Origin: Symsagittifera roscoffensis
Taxonomy: Eukaryota; Xenacoelomorpha; Acoela; Convolutidae
Direction of reading: 5' to 3'
Assembly (NCBI RefSeq): GCF_963678635.1
Contig: NC_087062.1
Span: 11,640,670 to 11,704,669 of the forward strand
DNA length: 64,000 nucleotides
Positions within the stretch are counted from its first letter, which is position 1, and each line of letters opens with the position of its first letter. The translations under genes were made by a program, and so were the position numbers. Positions 11,927-24,755 of the stretch are shown one piece after another. Under the pieces are notes generated by a model, which searched no databases, was not told where the DNA came from, and was given only the letters and a program-made list of their open reading frames with translations.

Positions 11927-14900
11927 TTACGCTTCCTCTTCGTTTTCATCGACGTTATCACTTGCATCCTCCGCCTCTTCTGAATCCATTTGAGAGTTGA
12001 ATTGGATATTGGGATCCTCAGCATCTTCCAGGATTACATTCTCAATCGCAGCAGTTATGTTCTGCTGTTCCTGCTCATTAGGCGACGGACTTTCTTGTTC
12101 AGTCCCAGGCGATATTGCTACCGACTCCTCTGCCTCTTCTGGTTCAGGTTCCCCGTTTTCATCATCCTCGTAATCAGGTTCTGCTTCTTCCTCTTCCTCC
12201 TCCTCTTGGTCTGAATACTCACTTTCGTCATCTTCCGAGTCCGAGTCTTCCTCGGGCTCCGGCTGCTGTGTCACCTGCTGGTTATTCTGATTGTTGTTAA
12301 CAGTCGGAATCTCGTCCACGTCATTCTCAAAGGCATACCTACAACCGAAGCACGTAACGTAAAAACGCACCCTGAACATTTTCTCAAAGCATCGCAAAAT
12401 ATTAAAAAGATTTTAAGATCATAAAATCACACACGCTTAAGGTATACTTACTCTGGAACTTCATCGCCTCTTTGAGAGGCAATTCGCTTATACATCGGCT
12501 CATGTAATACATCATACGCTTTCTTGGTTTTTGGATGTGTCGCCCCAAACACCTGTAAAATTAAAATGTTGTTCAAAATAACATCATCGAAGAGGTTTTA
12601 ACGCAATGATTACAAAAAACAGAAATTAGCCAACAGTAGGAAAAAAGTCAATGAAAGCAAGCAACAGAACAATTACTGAATTGTTTTTAGAAAAAATCTC
12701 ACTTTCGAACCAAAGAAAAAAGATGCCGTTAAGTTCTTTGAATTACCTGAATAATTTATGATAGGCACCTTTTTGACAAAACGAACCCAATTAGAGAAAA
12801 CTGGATTAAAAGGTAATTTTCTTTCAACTGGAAATCTGATCATAGCCAACTGACTTGTTTTTCCGAAAACCTTCAACTTTTGAATTTCAAAGAAAAAAAC
12901 AGATGGCCTTAAAACTCTTAGAATTTGTATAACAATTTATGGTATACCCTTTTTTGTTAAAACTAACCCAACTTGAGAAAATTGGATCAATAGGTAAAAA
13001 TTTTATTTCGCTGGGAAATCTGATAATTAGTTTCCATTTTCGAAATTAGAAGTCGATCACGTTTTTCGTGACCTTTAACCTTTTGCTGTTCGATAAAGAA
13101 GTTTTTCTTTCTTTTAAAAATGGAAATGCACTGAACTTCAAAAAAAAACCGCGAAAAATCAAAATTGTGCGTGAACAAATTTAAAAATTTAAAGACTTTT
13201 TCCTGAAACATAAAAAACACCAAGACCTATTTAAGAGTACTCACTACGTTTATTCCTCTTAAAAAGAAAATTCCACTTTCAAAATAAAAGTCGATCACGT
13301 TTTTCGTGACCTTAACACTTTCAGTGTTCGATAGCTGAGTTTGCCTTCATTTTAACAAGGGATCAAAAGTCAAACCGCGAAAAAATGTTTGAGCCTGAAA
13401 ACTTTTTCTGAAAAAACAAAAAAATCACCGCGATCTATATATGAGTCTGAACTACGTTTATTAACTCTTAATAACAGAGATCCATAAACTAATTGATCTT
13501 CGAAAATTTCACTTACATCGACGCAGTTGAAGTACCACTTCCTGAAATAGTCATAGGCCTTGTCAGTCTGTCTTGACTCTTCGTAAGAAATTCCTATGTT
13601 GTTGCAGATCCTCGTCATCAAGAAACTCTTCTCGCCCAAAGCGTGTGCACAGAGATGTTCGGCTTCCTTGTATCTCTCGATCTGCATATTACCTGAGTTC
13701 ATAATCACCGCGTCAGTCATTATAGCCTCGGCCAGCTTTCCAGCATCGTTTAGATCTTTGAATACTTGCACGCCTTGTTTGATCAGTGCCTTCGCTTCTT
13801 GTTCAGCAGCTCCTCGAGATAACCATGTAGTTCCGCCCAAATAAGTCCAGCCTTTCATGTGAAAGGCCAAGGTTATGTAATCGAAACCCAGTTTATACTG
13901 ATTGGCTCTGCCAGTGAGCTTTTTACGAATCTTAATAGCAGCTCTGGCATTTTCGATCAAGGGGCGTACTTCGTAAATTTGGTCACGATTGTAGTATCCA
14001 TGCAGTTTGGTAATGCCATCCCAGACCATAACTAGCGATTCATGCAACGCTGCCATTCGCTCGGGTCTCGAACCTAGCTCTTCTTTCTCATAATGCATGG
14101 CTGTCTCTATTAGCTGCAAAGCGTCTGCGTATTTCCCTGCCTGAATCAGAATCCTACCGACGTTCTCGTTCCTGAGAGCAATGATCTCCCTAGCTTCCGG
14201 ACTATCATCTAAAGACTTGATCAGACTCTCGAGTTTCTTCTTGTACGCGTCTTTTATCTCTTCGAAAGAAGGCACTGCGAATCTCCAATAGGACAGCAAC
14301 TCACTGCTGTACTCCTCGTTGAACATTCGGTCGGTGACATCCCAGTCCAGAAGAGCCTCTTTGAGCCGCTCTTTGTCCTCGATGTTACGTAGCTGATACG
14401 GATACTCTTCGACCTTTCGGGCGATGTTGGAAGACTTTTCGAAGAAGTTAGCAAGTTTGAGGTACCACCAGTTGTACATTTTGGTGTTGTCCTCGCCTGT
14501 CTCAGTTTTGAAGTATCTGAAACATTCAGTTATTTACATCTTCATTATGACACAATTTCTCAACAGGCAACGAATAAATATGATTTCTGGCTCTATGAAC
14601 TATCCAATACATTTTTATGTGTTCTGATTACAATGTCTTATTTCGAATGAATGCAAAAATCAAAAATCAGTCTTTATGTCAGTTTTTTATCCGAACTTTA
14701 ACATTTTGTCGCAAACAAGGCCAAGATAACTTACGCTCTGCGCACAGTCTTGCTGAGTGACCTGTGGTAGAAGTCCAATCTGCCCTCACCCGACTCCCCA
14801 AATGGCCTCAAATATGTCCTGAGGGCGTGGTACACTTTGGACCACTTAATATAAGGCAGTCTGTCTCCCCCTTTCGTTGCTTCAGACGAGATCACATGGT

Positions 14901-17900
14901 CATCCGGGTCTGCATCTTCTAAATAATTACACACAACTAAATTATCCCTCTCGAAATAATCAAAAGCTTATCTGCCTTTCATTATATTGACAAAATCAGT
15001 TGCCTTCCCTTTTCATTTGGCTTCTGTATAGACAAGACTTATTTTTTCTTTCAGCTCATTTAGCAAACTTAGTAAACTTAAGAGCAACTTAGCTCGTTCA
15101 TTAAAATAATTTAAAAAATTCATTAAAACTTTTTGAACTGAACATCAACTTGCCTACACTTTCAACGTAGTCATCAATAGTGTCATCTTTGAACCTCTGT
15201 GCATACTCTTCAGGGAACAGGTTGTCTTCATCGGCCAGCAGCTGCAACAACTCAGACTCCAGCAGACCGTGTCTGGAGCACTCTATGAGACAGAGAGTGG
15301 CCACTAGAAGCCTCCCTCCGATTTCAACCTCGAACCGCTTCAAAACTTGGCCAAGTAGGCTGCAAATCAAAACATAGACAAGTCAGTTCTGACAAACCAT
15401 CTTTTTTATTCGAGTCAATTAGAAGATCAGATTATTTTTTCAGCCAGGTTCATCATATAATGTGGGTTTATTGGCGTCAATGATTTCGCTGAACTTAAAG
15501 CAATTGAAGTTCTTCAATGCTGCTCGAAAGCATCGATTTGAATCCAAAAAACTTCAAAGACCAGTAAATAATGAATTAAAACTCATAAAAAGCATCAAAA
15601 TCATCAGAGAATATATAGTCAACTACTAATTTTCATTGAAACCCAACAAAATTGAAAGATTTTCGTAATCACTAATTCGATGAATATTTTTTAAAATTTG
15701 GTGCCGATGTTAGTGTATTGGAAGTGATACTTGACTAGTGATTTTATGATAGCGTGTTCGAAATCACATGTGAGTTGCGACTTGCAAGGTGACTTCTTTT
15801 AAGGTTCTTAGATAAGCTTACATAGTTAATAGTTAGCCTCCTTAGGCTCTCTGGCTGCTTAACTTTTAAATAAATCCTTTTCTCACCCTAGCAAATCGTC
15901 TTCGATGCTCTTTATCTTCTCTGCGATCTTCTGGAACTGACCAAACACTCTCAACTCCTCGCAAGCCACACTTAACCACAGAGGATTCTCGCTGGACTCC
16001 TTTGCCAACAACATCTCCATGTGTTCATCCACCAGAATCTTGTTGTACTTCTCGAACAGTTCTGTTACTATCTGACGCCTGACAGTCTTGTCCAGAGGAG
16101 GCACTGGGTACTCGGTCACATTGTTCATTCGCTTCTGCAGCACCTTGTGAGGCGAACTCTCGTTGATCATCGACATTATCACCTAAAGTTTGCTCTGACT
16201 ATAAAAAAGCTTAAACAAGTGCATATGTTAAGCTTTTTTATATCAAATGATTCACATATAGGCAAAGCTGGGCAAAACTTGCGATACAAATATGAATGAC
16301 TCTGATTAAAATCAAACGCAAAAAAAATTGAAATAAAAATCAAAAAATCGTTTTTGTCAACGAAAAATTTTAAATAAAGACCAAGTATCCGAAACAAAAT
16401 TAGACACTCATTAGACACTTGACAAAGAGCTTAAAAAACAAATTTTCAAAAAAATCAATTCTGCGGAACTAAGCTGACGAAAATAAACAGACCGACAAGA
16501 ATCTAAATTAGCCGAAAATAATCTATTTGCAACAAAAACAGGTCCCGGCCGGATTCGAACCGCAATCCTTAGGGGTTTCAAGCAGTTTTAGGCCAGATGC
16601 GCCGGATGATTGATTGAATTTATAGTTGAACAAAGGCAAAAATACCTGAGCAGAAACCTTTCACGCCAAAAAAATTTCTAAGCTAATAAAAAAATTTCAT
16701 GTCTCTTTTGCCATCAGAGCACACGTACGCACACAAAAACTTTTTTCGCTTCCCAAGCGACGCAATAAAAGGCCACTAAGTCGATTTAAATTAGGCTGAA
16801 ACTTATTTAGCCGATAACAAAGACAAAAGAAACAAAAAGAAATTTTGAAAAATTGAGTTGTAAAATTACAGCCAAGGTAAAAAAAAAACAAATTTCGATT
16901 CGGTCGGCTTTTTGAAATGCCAAAACACTTAAAGCAACTACAGGGAAAACTGTTTACAGGAAAAAACGATTCTTACATGTTGCAACTAAGCTGACAAAAC
17001 ATGAGCAGACAAATAATAGGGAGAAATTTTTTAGAACCGGAATATTTACCGTTTGAAAAAAAAACAGGCCCTAGTAACATTCGAACCCAAGAACTTTGCC
17101 GTACCAGGCGTATTCGTTACCTGCAGGCTAAGTGTGCAGGAGACACTAAGAAAATTGGATTCATTATGAACCAAGGTACCACGAGTCCAGATGAGTCCTG
17201 TGAACAAAGTTATTTACGGGAAAAAAGCCTAGCACCCAATTGCAATACCTTTGCTTATAGCAAGGGTAATAAATTATGCATTTCAAAAAAATTGCGAGAT
17301 ATATTGATCTCAAAAATTTCTCAGAATCAAATCTTTATTATTGTACTGTGGTTTGAAACAAATAGCTTTTTTCGGTTCATTTGATCAATTACCAATGCAG
17401 TAACTGTGATAACTTAATACTAATCACCGTAAATCACAATATTTCCAGTCCCATATTTGCTACTTAGGTTGAAAAAGAATAATCGTCCTATTAGACTACG
17501 CTCGCTTAAGTCCGCAAGTGTAAACTCCTACATAAGTACATTCACTTCATACTTTTCAGTTTTCCCTAATTGTGCGGAATGGCATACCTTGATCTGGGGT
17601 TTGTGTTGGAACGGGAGCCAGGCGAGGACCGACTGTGAGTCTGCATTGTCCAGCTGGTTCACTGCATCTATTACTAAGATACAGGGTGCGGTGTTCTCGT
17701 TGTCGAAGGCAGAGAACACAGTCTGTGATATCAAGTCCCAGCCGACAGGCATATTCTCGTCCTGTTCAATTAAATGCAAATCAGCCATTGTACAGCAAAT
17801 GAGCGCATTTCGGAAGACAACCCGGAGCGAATTAAAGACACACTTCCCCGAAAATAAAAACATAGCCGACAGACATTTGGAAAAGAGTCAATGAACGCAA

Positions 17901-20900
17901 GTAAACAGAAAAAAAATACTGACTTGTTTTTTGAAATAATCTTAACTTTCGAATTTCCTAGAAAAAATAGATGGTCTTAACGCTCTTTTAAGTTCTGGAA
18001 CAATTTATGATTGCCACTTTTTTGATAAAACTAACCCAGTTTGACTAAACGGGATCAATAGATTAAATTTTTATTTCGCTGGGAAAATCGATAACTAAAT
18101 TCAGCTTTCGAAACTAGAAGCCGATCACGTTTTTCGTGACTTTTGCTGTTCGATAGTGGAGATAGTCTTCCTTTTGAGAAAGGAAATGAACTCAACTTGA
18201 AAAGAAATCAAGAGTTAAACCGCGAAAAAGTAAAGTTGACCCTGAGCAAATTTTCCTGAAAAAAAAAACGAGAAAAAAAATCATCGCGACCTGTATAAGA
18301 GTCTGAATTACATTCCTCGACTCTTAAAAACTTGCCGCTTGGGAGATCTACGTTGTTCGTAAGTAGCTTGGGGCAAGAATTTATTGGTAAAGAGCCCAAA
18401 TAAAAACGTTGCAGACTTTCTTGCACAAACTGTATGATATCAAAAAATGAGAAAATAATTTCAGTGTATTTGCCGATCTCTTGTTGCGTGATAAAACATT
18501 CTAATGCACAAGATAATTCCAGTTTTGTTTTTTAAAATGGGCAATATCGAATACTTGCAAACAAGCCATGTGGTATCGCGTCACGCAGGGATTCGATCTA
18601 AAAAACAACAGTCCACAAATGAAATCTCAGTCACCCTTTTAACCAGTAATTAGCAGTATCTAAGACTTGACAACGCGGACTTAAGAAAACAGTTTCCATG
18701 CCACAACTACAGCAGTCAGATTTATTTTTGATAGAATGATTGAGAAACATGGATGGCATATATATATATATATATTCGCTTACGTTGCACACTTTCATCT
18801 CCTTAAGAAGTCGTTTCAACATCAACTGAGCATCTGTGGATCCTGGAGTTGCTCCCACAAAGTGATAGAACACGTTGCAGGGCTGGTCGAAGTGACTAAA
18901 ATACACATTAGCCTAAAACATTGAAGAAAGAAATTTGTAATCACAGTTTTCGTCTCATCAGAATTTTCTTCGATTTGAAGTACCCGTAAAAAATGAAAGT
19001 TTATTTATGAAAAGAGACTTAAACACCCAAAAGTGAATTAAAATGTCTTCAATATCAAGAGACTTAAACACTAAAAAGTGAATTAAAATGTATTCACTAA
19101 CATAGCCAATCGAAGATTGGAAAAAAGTGATGTACGCAAGAAAACATTAAAAAAAAACGCTTTTTTTCTTGAAGACTTTCTTGAAAAAACCGCAAGACTT
19201 TCTTGTAAAACAACTTTCGATTTTCAAAGAAAAAAAATAGATGCGCTTTAAGCTCTTTGATTATCTAGAACAGTCTATGACTGGCGCTTTTTGGATAACA
19301 TGAACACAACTAGAGAAAACTGGATCAATAGGTAATGTTTTTATTCCGCTGGAAATCTACAAATTAAATTCCACTTTCGAAACTAGAAATCGTTCACGTT
19401 TTTTCGCGCCAATTCCACGTTCGTATTTGGAGAGTGCTATTTACGTCACTTTCAGCAGCTGACTTTTAATTGAACTCAAAAAGTGCATATATACCTAAGT
19501 GCATCATTATTTTCACTACGTTCATTACTCTTAATCAAGAGACTTAACTACTAACCTCGGGAGCTCTCCTCTCATTGACTTCCCATGGTACACCTCCGCT
19601 ATCTTCGCCATCACTGACGACTTCCCCAGTCCAGGACCTCCCAGAATGACGAAGGGCGCTGTTGCGGTACCCTCCGTGATGAAGTCGTCCACTGCCTTCA
19701 GGATGTTTCCTCTGCCGATGATGGAGGCGGCCCTGTTCTCCATGAAGGAGGTGTGCATCTCGTTCTGGTGTGAGTACTGGTCCATCTCTATTTCCTCGAG
19801 GGGGTATTGCTCCTCGATTCGCTCCTTGAAGAATTTGTACACCTACGCATGACATTAAAATGCTACATTATACACACTTCGCTTTAATAATATAAGATAT
19901 ATATATAATTAATTTTTTTAAAATCAATTTTCAAGGCTAAAAAGCAACGACGGACCACTTCACAACTCAGTAAAATAATGACGGCTTTGAAAACAAAACG
20001 ATAAACTTTTTTTGAATTTTTGTGTTCTTGCAATTCGAGTGAGCTTCACCGCCAATTGAAGATTTAATGCTGCACTAAGCGTTTATTTTTACCTTTAGTC
20101 CAAATTCATCTAAGCCCGACAGTTTCACAAGCTGTGAGGTAGGGTCGATGCCCTCATACCGGCAACTGTAATGTTGTACTCTCTCCTTTGGGAAGACGCT
20201 CATCAGCTGACGCTTCAGCATCATCAGCTTGTGCCTCGATTCCAGTTTGTTCTCTATGAACATCGACTGGTACTGTTCGGGAATGTCTTCAAGGAACGAA
20301 CTCTCTCGCAGCATGAAAATAGCTAAAATAGAGAATCGTATACACCGTTGAATTAAATCTGTTTGGTCGTGGAAACTCTTTACTAGGTAGGTATCAGAAA
20401 GAGGAATACTTAGCAATATGCTGCGCTAAGCTTGCCTCATTTACTTCAAATTCAGAGACGAACGACTTAAAGAGTGACTCATACCATTGGGGTTGTCTGA
20501 TCTGTAGCTAGCATGCATGATCTCCATCTCCGTGACTGAGAGTCCGAACACCCACTGGTAGTCCTCACGGACCCCAGGAGGCACCTCGGCCTCACTCGGC
20601 ACCCACCCACATCTCTCACTGGTCATATTGAGGAAAAAGGGGTAGTAATTGTCCTGTCGGCACCTGTCAATCTCGCTCAGACACATCCTCATTGTAGTCT
20701 CTGTTGTTGAGTCTTTGGGCACACCCTAGAAACATTGAAATGAGGTCAAACTTTGCCGATATCTATGATCAACACTTTTCATCTCGCTTAAAGAATTTCA
20801 CTGATCAATAAACCTCTCAAATTTGCAACAAAACTACATTGCGGCTCTCAGAAAATTTGAATGTGTTTTAGAAAAAGTCTGCTCGATTGCTCAAAAGCCC

Positions 20901-22084
20901 TAGTATAGATTAAGATATTACGAAAAACACTAAAACATTTATGAATTCATTTTCAAATGCATGTATGCATTTATATTAATTGCAAGGTACCCCGCGCGAT
21001 AGCACATTTTTAGCACAGCGATAAACAAAAGCAATAAAACGGTGCAAAGTAGTTCTAAAAAAGTTCAAAGTGAAAAAAAAGGAAATAAGTAAGAAAACTA
21101 GAATCTTCGAATTGAGGCGGAATCAAACCCCCGACCTGAACATTATGAGCATCACATCTTCGCATCAGCGCCATGTTCGATTGACAACCGTCAATTACTA
21201 GCCACCAATATAGCAGATGCAAAACATGCTTTTCAATTGCCAATGCTTATTTGTTCCGACCATTATTTGAAAAATGTGAAGGAACTTTGTATTCGGGTGT
21301 GTTTTAGTTTTTCTTTTTGTTTTCCACGCAAAATCAGCTACCACAAGTAATCATCGGAAAGAGTTGAGTTATATATCATATTAGAGCCCTTTCAGTCAAA
21401 ATTAGAAAAATCACATCAATTGGATTTTTTAGGTTTCCTTTTGGTCACACAACCATTTTAGCTTCGTTAAGTAAAAATGTTAATCACCCATCGCAAATCG
21501 CAGTCAATGAGATGAATTCTTCGCTGTTCGCACCATGATCGCAGTTGAGGAAACACCTAAAAGTATAACTTCAATTCACTCGGCAACTAAAACGATAACT
21601 TATGAAAAGTGCGAAACTCACAATTTTTACAAGGCATTCTCGTTCAGAGTGGAAATCCAGGAACGTGGAGGATACAAAAATTCGCACTGTTTTCCATCCT
21701 TTTCTTTTGCTGACCTGTACTTTTCGATATTCCACATTCTAAAGTATACACAAACAAATGTGATGATGAATAACAAATGTAACCTAAGACCGCAATATTC
21801 ACTGAACTCAAATGATATCAAATTTTTTTACTCAATCAACAAATTTTATTTGTCATTCGTAAAATTGATTCATTTTTTTAATTAAAATTTTTAGAGAAAA
21901 AATTTAACTGAATTAACTATGCGTAAAAGTCGGTTATTATTTGTTTATTATTTACCTCCCGAGTTTGGTTAACTCTAGTCCAAGTATTACGAACTGCAGG
22001 ACTATAGTCGTTTCTGAGCTCAGCACGACCGAGTACGTGCTTTCGATGCTGACTATGTGAAAGAGAAACTATAGCACTAGACAT
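11927..22084 (-). CDS. DUF4062-NACHT-TPR protein (DDB_G0287407 / nephrocystin-3-like), 14 exons
   Basis: In-frame exons 5' to 3': 21956-22084, 21631-21714, 21488-21556, 20485-20725, 20093-20322, 19556-19842, 18784-18895, 17588-17761, 15887-16182, 15160-15359, 14735-14918, 13517-14516, 12452-12552, 11927-12338 (stop TAA). The sum is 3,519 nt, predicting 1,172 aa. DUF4062 at about residues 50-185: RIFVSSTFLDFHSERE, then CDLRWGVP spanning an exon junction, MCLSEIDRCRQD, SERCGWVP and SVTEMEIMH. NACHT P-loop NTPase: Walker A GGPGLGKSS (G319-S327) and Walker B PCILVIDAVNQLD (D416). A 333-codon TPR exon follows (about 669-1001), ending in a partial repeat with GATHPKTKKAYDVL, then a very acidic tail (1036-1172). 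Such STAND ATPases are thought to act as regulated scaffolds or sensors. The least certain splice is the donor at 15160 (GTGTAG). The start could lie upstream, because TTTTCAG just before 22084 could be an acceptor. Confidence 0.88.
12620..13480 (+). repeat. Intron repeat family: two to three copies in tandem
   Basis: Several shared blocks occur in the same order: ACAATTTATGATNGNCACTTTTTTGA-like text, AACTAACCCAAnTTGAGAAAA, GGATCAATAGGTAA, TTATTTCGCTGGGAAATC, and then the hairpin word GATCACGTTTTTCGTGACC (13053 and 13293). They end with a tail of AACCGCGAAAAA and a GAGTNTGAACTACGTTTATT-like word just upstream of an exon. It lies in the intron between the exons ending at 12552 and 13517. Confidence 0.65.
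16541..16606 (-). repeat. tRNA-like stretch with B-box, probable SINE remnant
   Basis: The minus strand carries GGTTCGAATCC, a perfect RNA polymerase III B-box word, followed by GGCCGGGACC. The other end reads TCCGGCG, only partly complementary to that 3' end. It lies in an intron of the NACHT-TPR gene and is flanked by AT-rich text (GACGCAATAAAAGGCCACTAAG) resembling text near 6970-7010, as expected of a dispersed element. Confidence 0.35.
17860..18330 (+). repeat. Intron repeat family: best single copy
   Basis: The copy starts CATAGCCGACAGACATTTGG, passes through CAATTTATGATTGCCACTTT and GGGATCAATAGATTAAA, contains GATCACGTTTTTCGTGAC at 18122, and ends AACCGCGAAAAAGT...ATAAGAGTCTGAATTACATTC. 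Length is about 470 bp. No reading frame or obvious terminal inverted repeat was found, so its class (SINE, MITE or other) is open. Confidence 0.65.
19100..19540 (+). repeat. Intron repeat family: diverged copy
   Basis: The same block order as the 17.9-kb copy (AACATAGCCAATCGAAGATTGG, ACTGGATCAATAGGTAATG, TTTTTATTCCGCTGGAAATC, then a mutated hairpin word CGTTCACGTTTTTTCGCGCC) and a tail ending TTCACTACGTTCATTACTCTTA. It abuts the exon ending at 19556. Confidence 0.6.
21105..21185 (-). repeat. tRNA-Met-like remnant in intron
   Basis: On the minus strand GATGCTCATAATGTTCAGGTC resembles a CAT-anticodon arm plus variable loop, followed by GGGGGTTTGATTCCGCC as a B-box/T-arm. The anticodon stem is imperfect and no acceptor stem closes, so this is a pseudogene or SINE head rather than a tRNA gene. 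Confidence 0.35.
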
Positions 22085-22753
22085 AACTACAGATCTTTCA
22101 TATCTGAAAATAAACTGCAAAAGTTATCAGAGAAGTGTAGACAACCACCAAAATTGTTGATGTTGCTTTTGTATTGACTTCCCAGTAAACTGGAGGGTAT
22201 TTTCCTCCAGTTTTCATGCGTTAGAAGATTGTCCATATAGTTCGACAACTAGCACAATCACAGCACAGCTGCCATGTGCACATGTTGCTGCTGGCAAATT
22301 GTTCGTTGACGTATCTCCACATAACGGCTAAAATTCGTTTTTTGAGGGCTGTCCGAAAAATGAATTCGTGTCTGGTTTTTCGATTCAAAAATTAGTAAAG
22401 ACGGATTCCTTCGCGCACTTGGAGAATATCTATCGCCAGAATCTAAGGAATAGCTTTTAAGAAAAGCATAAAAATCTGCACTGGGGCGAGGCGGAGCTTC
22501 GCCTCACATCAGATGCAAAAGTATATGCCAGTTCAGGCGTAAAACTATGCTTAAAAAAAGAAAATAAACCTTTTCTCTAAGAACTTCAAGTATTTCAAGA
22601 CAAGCAATATTAATGAATCAGACCGTCAAAAATGATCATGGTAACCGAAGTTACTGGTTGACAAAGTTACGAAGTTGACACTTCTCTGGATGCTTTAAAA
22701 TCGACTTGATTTATTCATAAAACTTTGCCGATGTATTTATATAGCGTTAGTAT

Positions 22754-22798
22754 GGCCCTATCCAATCTATGCACGGACCGTCGCATGACGGAAGGGCC
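22754..22798 (+). repeat. Conserved 45-nt hairpin, copy 1
   Basis: GGCCCTATCC at 22754 pairs with GGAAGGGCC ending at 22798, and inside it CCGT-CGCATG-ACGG forms a second small stem. The flanks TATAGCGTTAGTAT and TATGCACGGA also resemble copy 2. Function is not known. Confidence 0.55.
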
Positions 22799-23344
22799 AA
22801 TTTATCTTGACCCCCTTTTTTACCGAAGTTACTTCACAAGTCCTCTATCACTTTACCAAGTCAGAAAAAACATTGGAATTTCATAACTTAGGGAAAAGTA
22901 AAATAAAACGTGAAAAAATAGAGAGTCAGATTGTTGGGAAGTAATTCAACCAGATTGAGAAAAAAAACACCTGCACAGAATGGTATTTCTTAACGAGTAT
23001 TTCACCAATCTTTTTCACCAGACAATCTGCAGAGATCAATGATAACAACATCTATGATGATTCGCCAACTGCAGTGACGGTCCGAATCGATAAATTATCC
23101 AGAATCGATAAATTACAGAAGAACTAAAATAAGCTTCGCGCTGCTGAGTAGCTCTATACTATGTAGAAGGGGGTGCAGATCGCTGCGCAAAGTTCAATTT
23201 ATCGACAACTCCATTAGCGCTATTGCAGAGCAAGGACGGCTAAATTAAATTAACATTACGACGATGCATTTAATGCTGATTTATGACTTCATTGATGAAA
23301 TGATACAGCTTGCTGATATATATGCATTTTTATAACGCTGGTAT

Positions 23345-23389
23345 GGCCCTATCCAGCTTGTGCACTTACCGTAACTAAACGGAAGGGCC
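23345..23389 (+). repeat. Conserved 45-nt hairpin, copy 2
   Basis: Same length and stems as the copy at 22754: GGCCCTATCC with GGAAGGGCC outside, CCGT-AACTAA-ACGG inside. The 6-nt inner loop is entirely different while both stems are kept. Upstream text TATAACGCTGGTAT parallels that of copy 1. Confidence 0.55.
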
Positions 23390-23848
23390 TCTTTTGTAAT
23401 TTAGTTTTTTTTTACTGCAGTGACTATGATGTGTCCTGGGATCTCATTGAACAAATTCTACAAACACTTGTTGTAACAACAAGTTATAAAAACTAACGCC
23501 CGTTCTGATCAAAATTACATCAGTCTCTTTCAAAATCACTCAGCGCGCTTTTCAGCAACATCAAGCGCCTGAATTCTTTTCCAAGTGACTGGGTAGATGG
23601 TCGTATCAGTCCACAGTTAAAAAAAAAAGGACTCACCAAACTAATGTGGCAACTACAGACCTATCACATTGCTGAACATAGGGAGCAGAGTTTTTGAGAA
23701 ATGTGTCTACAAAGGATAAAGAAATCTAATATGCAAACAACACGGTTTCACTCACTTCAAGCTTTCCTATCTTCATAATCTCTACAATGCTTAGAGAAAA
23801 AAGTCCAGTCAGGGAATTTTAAAGCAGTTTCTGGGTTTCATTTGGTAC

Positions 23849-24734
23849 TGTGCCAGTCGGTCATTTTTTGGAAGTTTGACCTTGAGCTGAACGTTTTATC
23901 TTAACTTTGTGGAAATTTTTTTTTTTCAAAATTTCGAATTGAGCATATCATGCTGAAGTTTCTCGCGGCAACTGAAAATACGAAAAAAAGCGATCAAAAG
24001 ATTCGAGTGAGAATCGCGTGAAAATTGCTGAAAAATACTAGAGTAAAATTACTGTTCGCAATTTTACTGGAATTACACGACGCGAGTAGAGCTATCTTGT
24101 TCCCGGTAGGATAAACAAGTGTGCAGGAAGACAGAGAGAAAAACAATCGATTGTACCAGAGTGAGCCTTGAGTGGAAAAGTGGACAGCTGAAGCTGCCAA
24201 TAGTCCAGATAGAAAAAATTTTCCTTGAGTTCAAACTTATTTATTCAAAACTTCTCGAGTTAGACTTAATTACCTTAAATTAATTCTAGAGTTGCTTTAC
24301 ATTTTAGTTATTCAATTCCAGAGGTCGTGTCGGTATGTGAGTACCTAATGTAAATTTCTTGAGTGTGTTTTCTGTGATTAAGTTGAGTTAAGGAGCGTTT
24401 TTAGGTTGATCCATCTAAAATGGATTAACGGTCCACTGTCTAAGAAATACTAACGGTATACATAAAGTTCCGACCCTGTTTTTAACGGCGTTGGCGTGTT
24501 TTAGGTATTTCGAGACCTGAGCATGGGGGCGTTCTGATTTCTAGAGTGGTAGTATTTTGGTAGTAGACATTAAGCTGTAACACGGGTTGTGGTCTCATGT
24601 CGCAAATGAACGGAATTGGCTCCAACAGCATGAGGTAGAACAAAACAAGAGATAGTGTCCCTGACTCTTGAGCCAATGGTTATAGGGCCTATTTTTCTTA
24701 GCCTCATATGTGACTAAAATAGGCGACTGTTACA
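23849..24734 (+). repeat. Solo LTR of the element-A family, plus orientation
   Basis: Begins TGTGCCAGTCGGTC and ends GGCGACTGTTACA, so it has TG...CA ends with an imperfect extended inverted terminal match (TGTGCCAGTCG against CGACTGTTACA). It is about 886 bp. Its 3' part (GAGTAC...TTGATCCATCTAAAATGG...CTGTTACA) is homologous to element A's LTRs. No internal element region is attached in this orientation. It faces the truncated LTR at 24756 head to head across 21 bp. Confidence 0.8.
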
Positions 24735-24755
24735 TAAGGACTACCATCAGCCGTG

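Larger units (their letters stand above)
22085..23848. other. Gene-free stretch between NACHT-TPR gene and solo LTR
   Basis: No coding frame of note. It holds the upstream flank of the NACHT-TPR gene, two copies of a 45-nt hairpin (22754 and 23345) and a short direct repeat around AATCGATAAATTA (about 23086-23113). A short hairpin GAGGCG/CGCCTC lies at about 22487-22504. No TATA box or promoter could be assigned. Confidence 0.5.

Noticed and set aside
17066-17135. A further tRNA-like stretch with GGTTCGAATGT on the minus strand
   Set aside because: The T-stem does not pair and the rest is too degenerate to support a feature.
16541-21185. Genuine tRNA genes in introns of the NACHT-TPR gene
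   Set aside because: B-box and anticodon-like stretches are present but no complete cloverleaf with a paired acceptor stem could be drawn.
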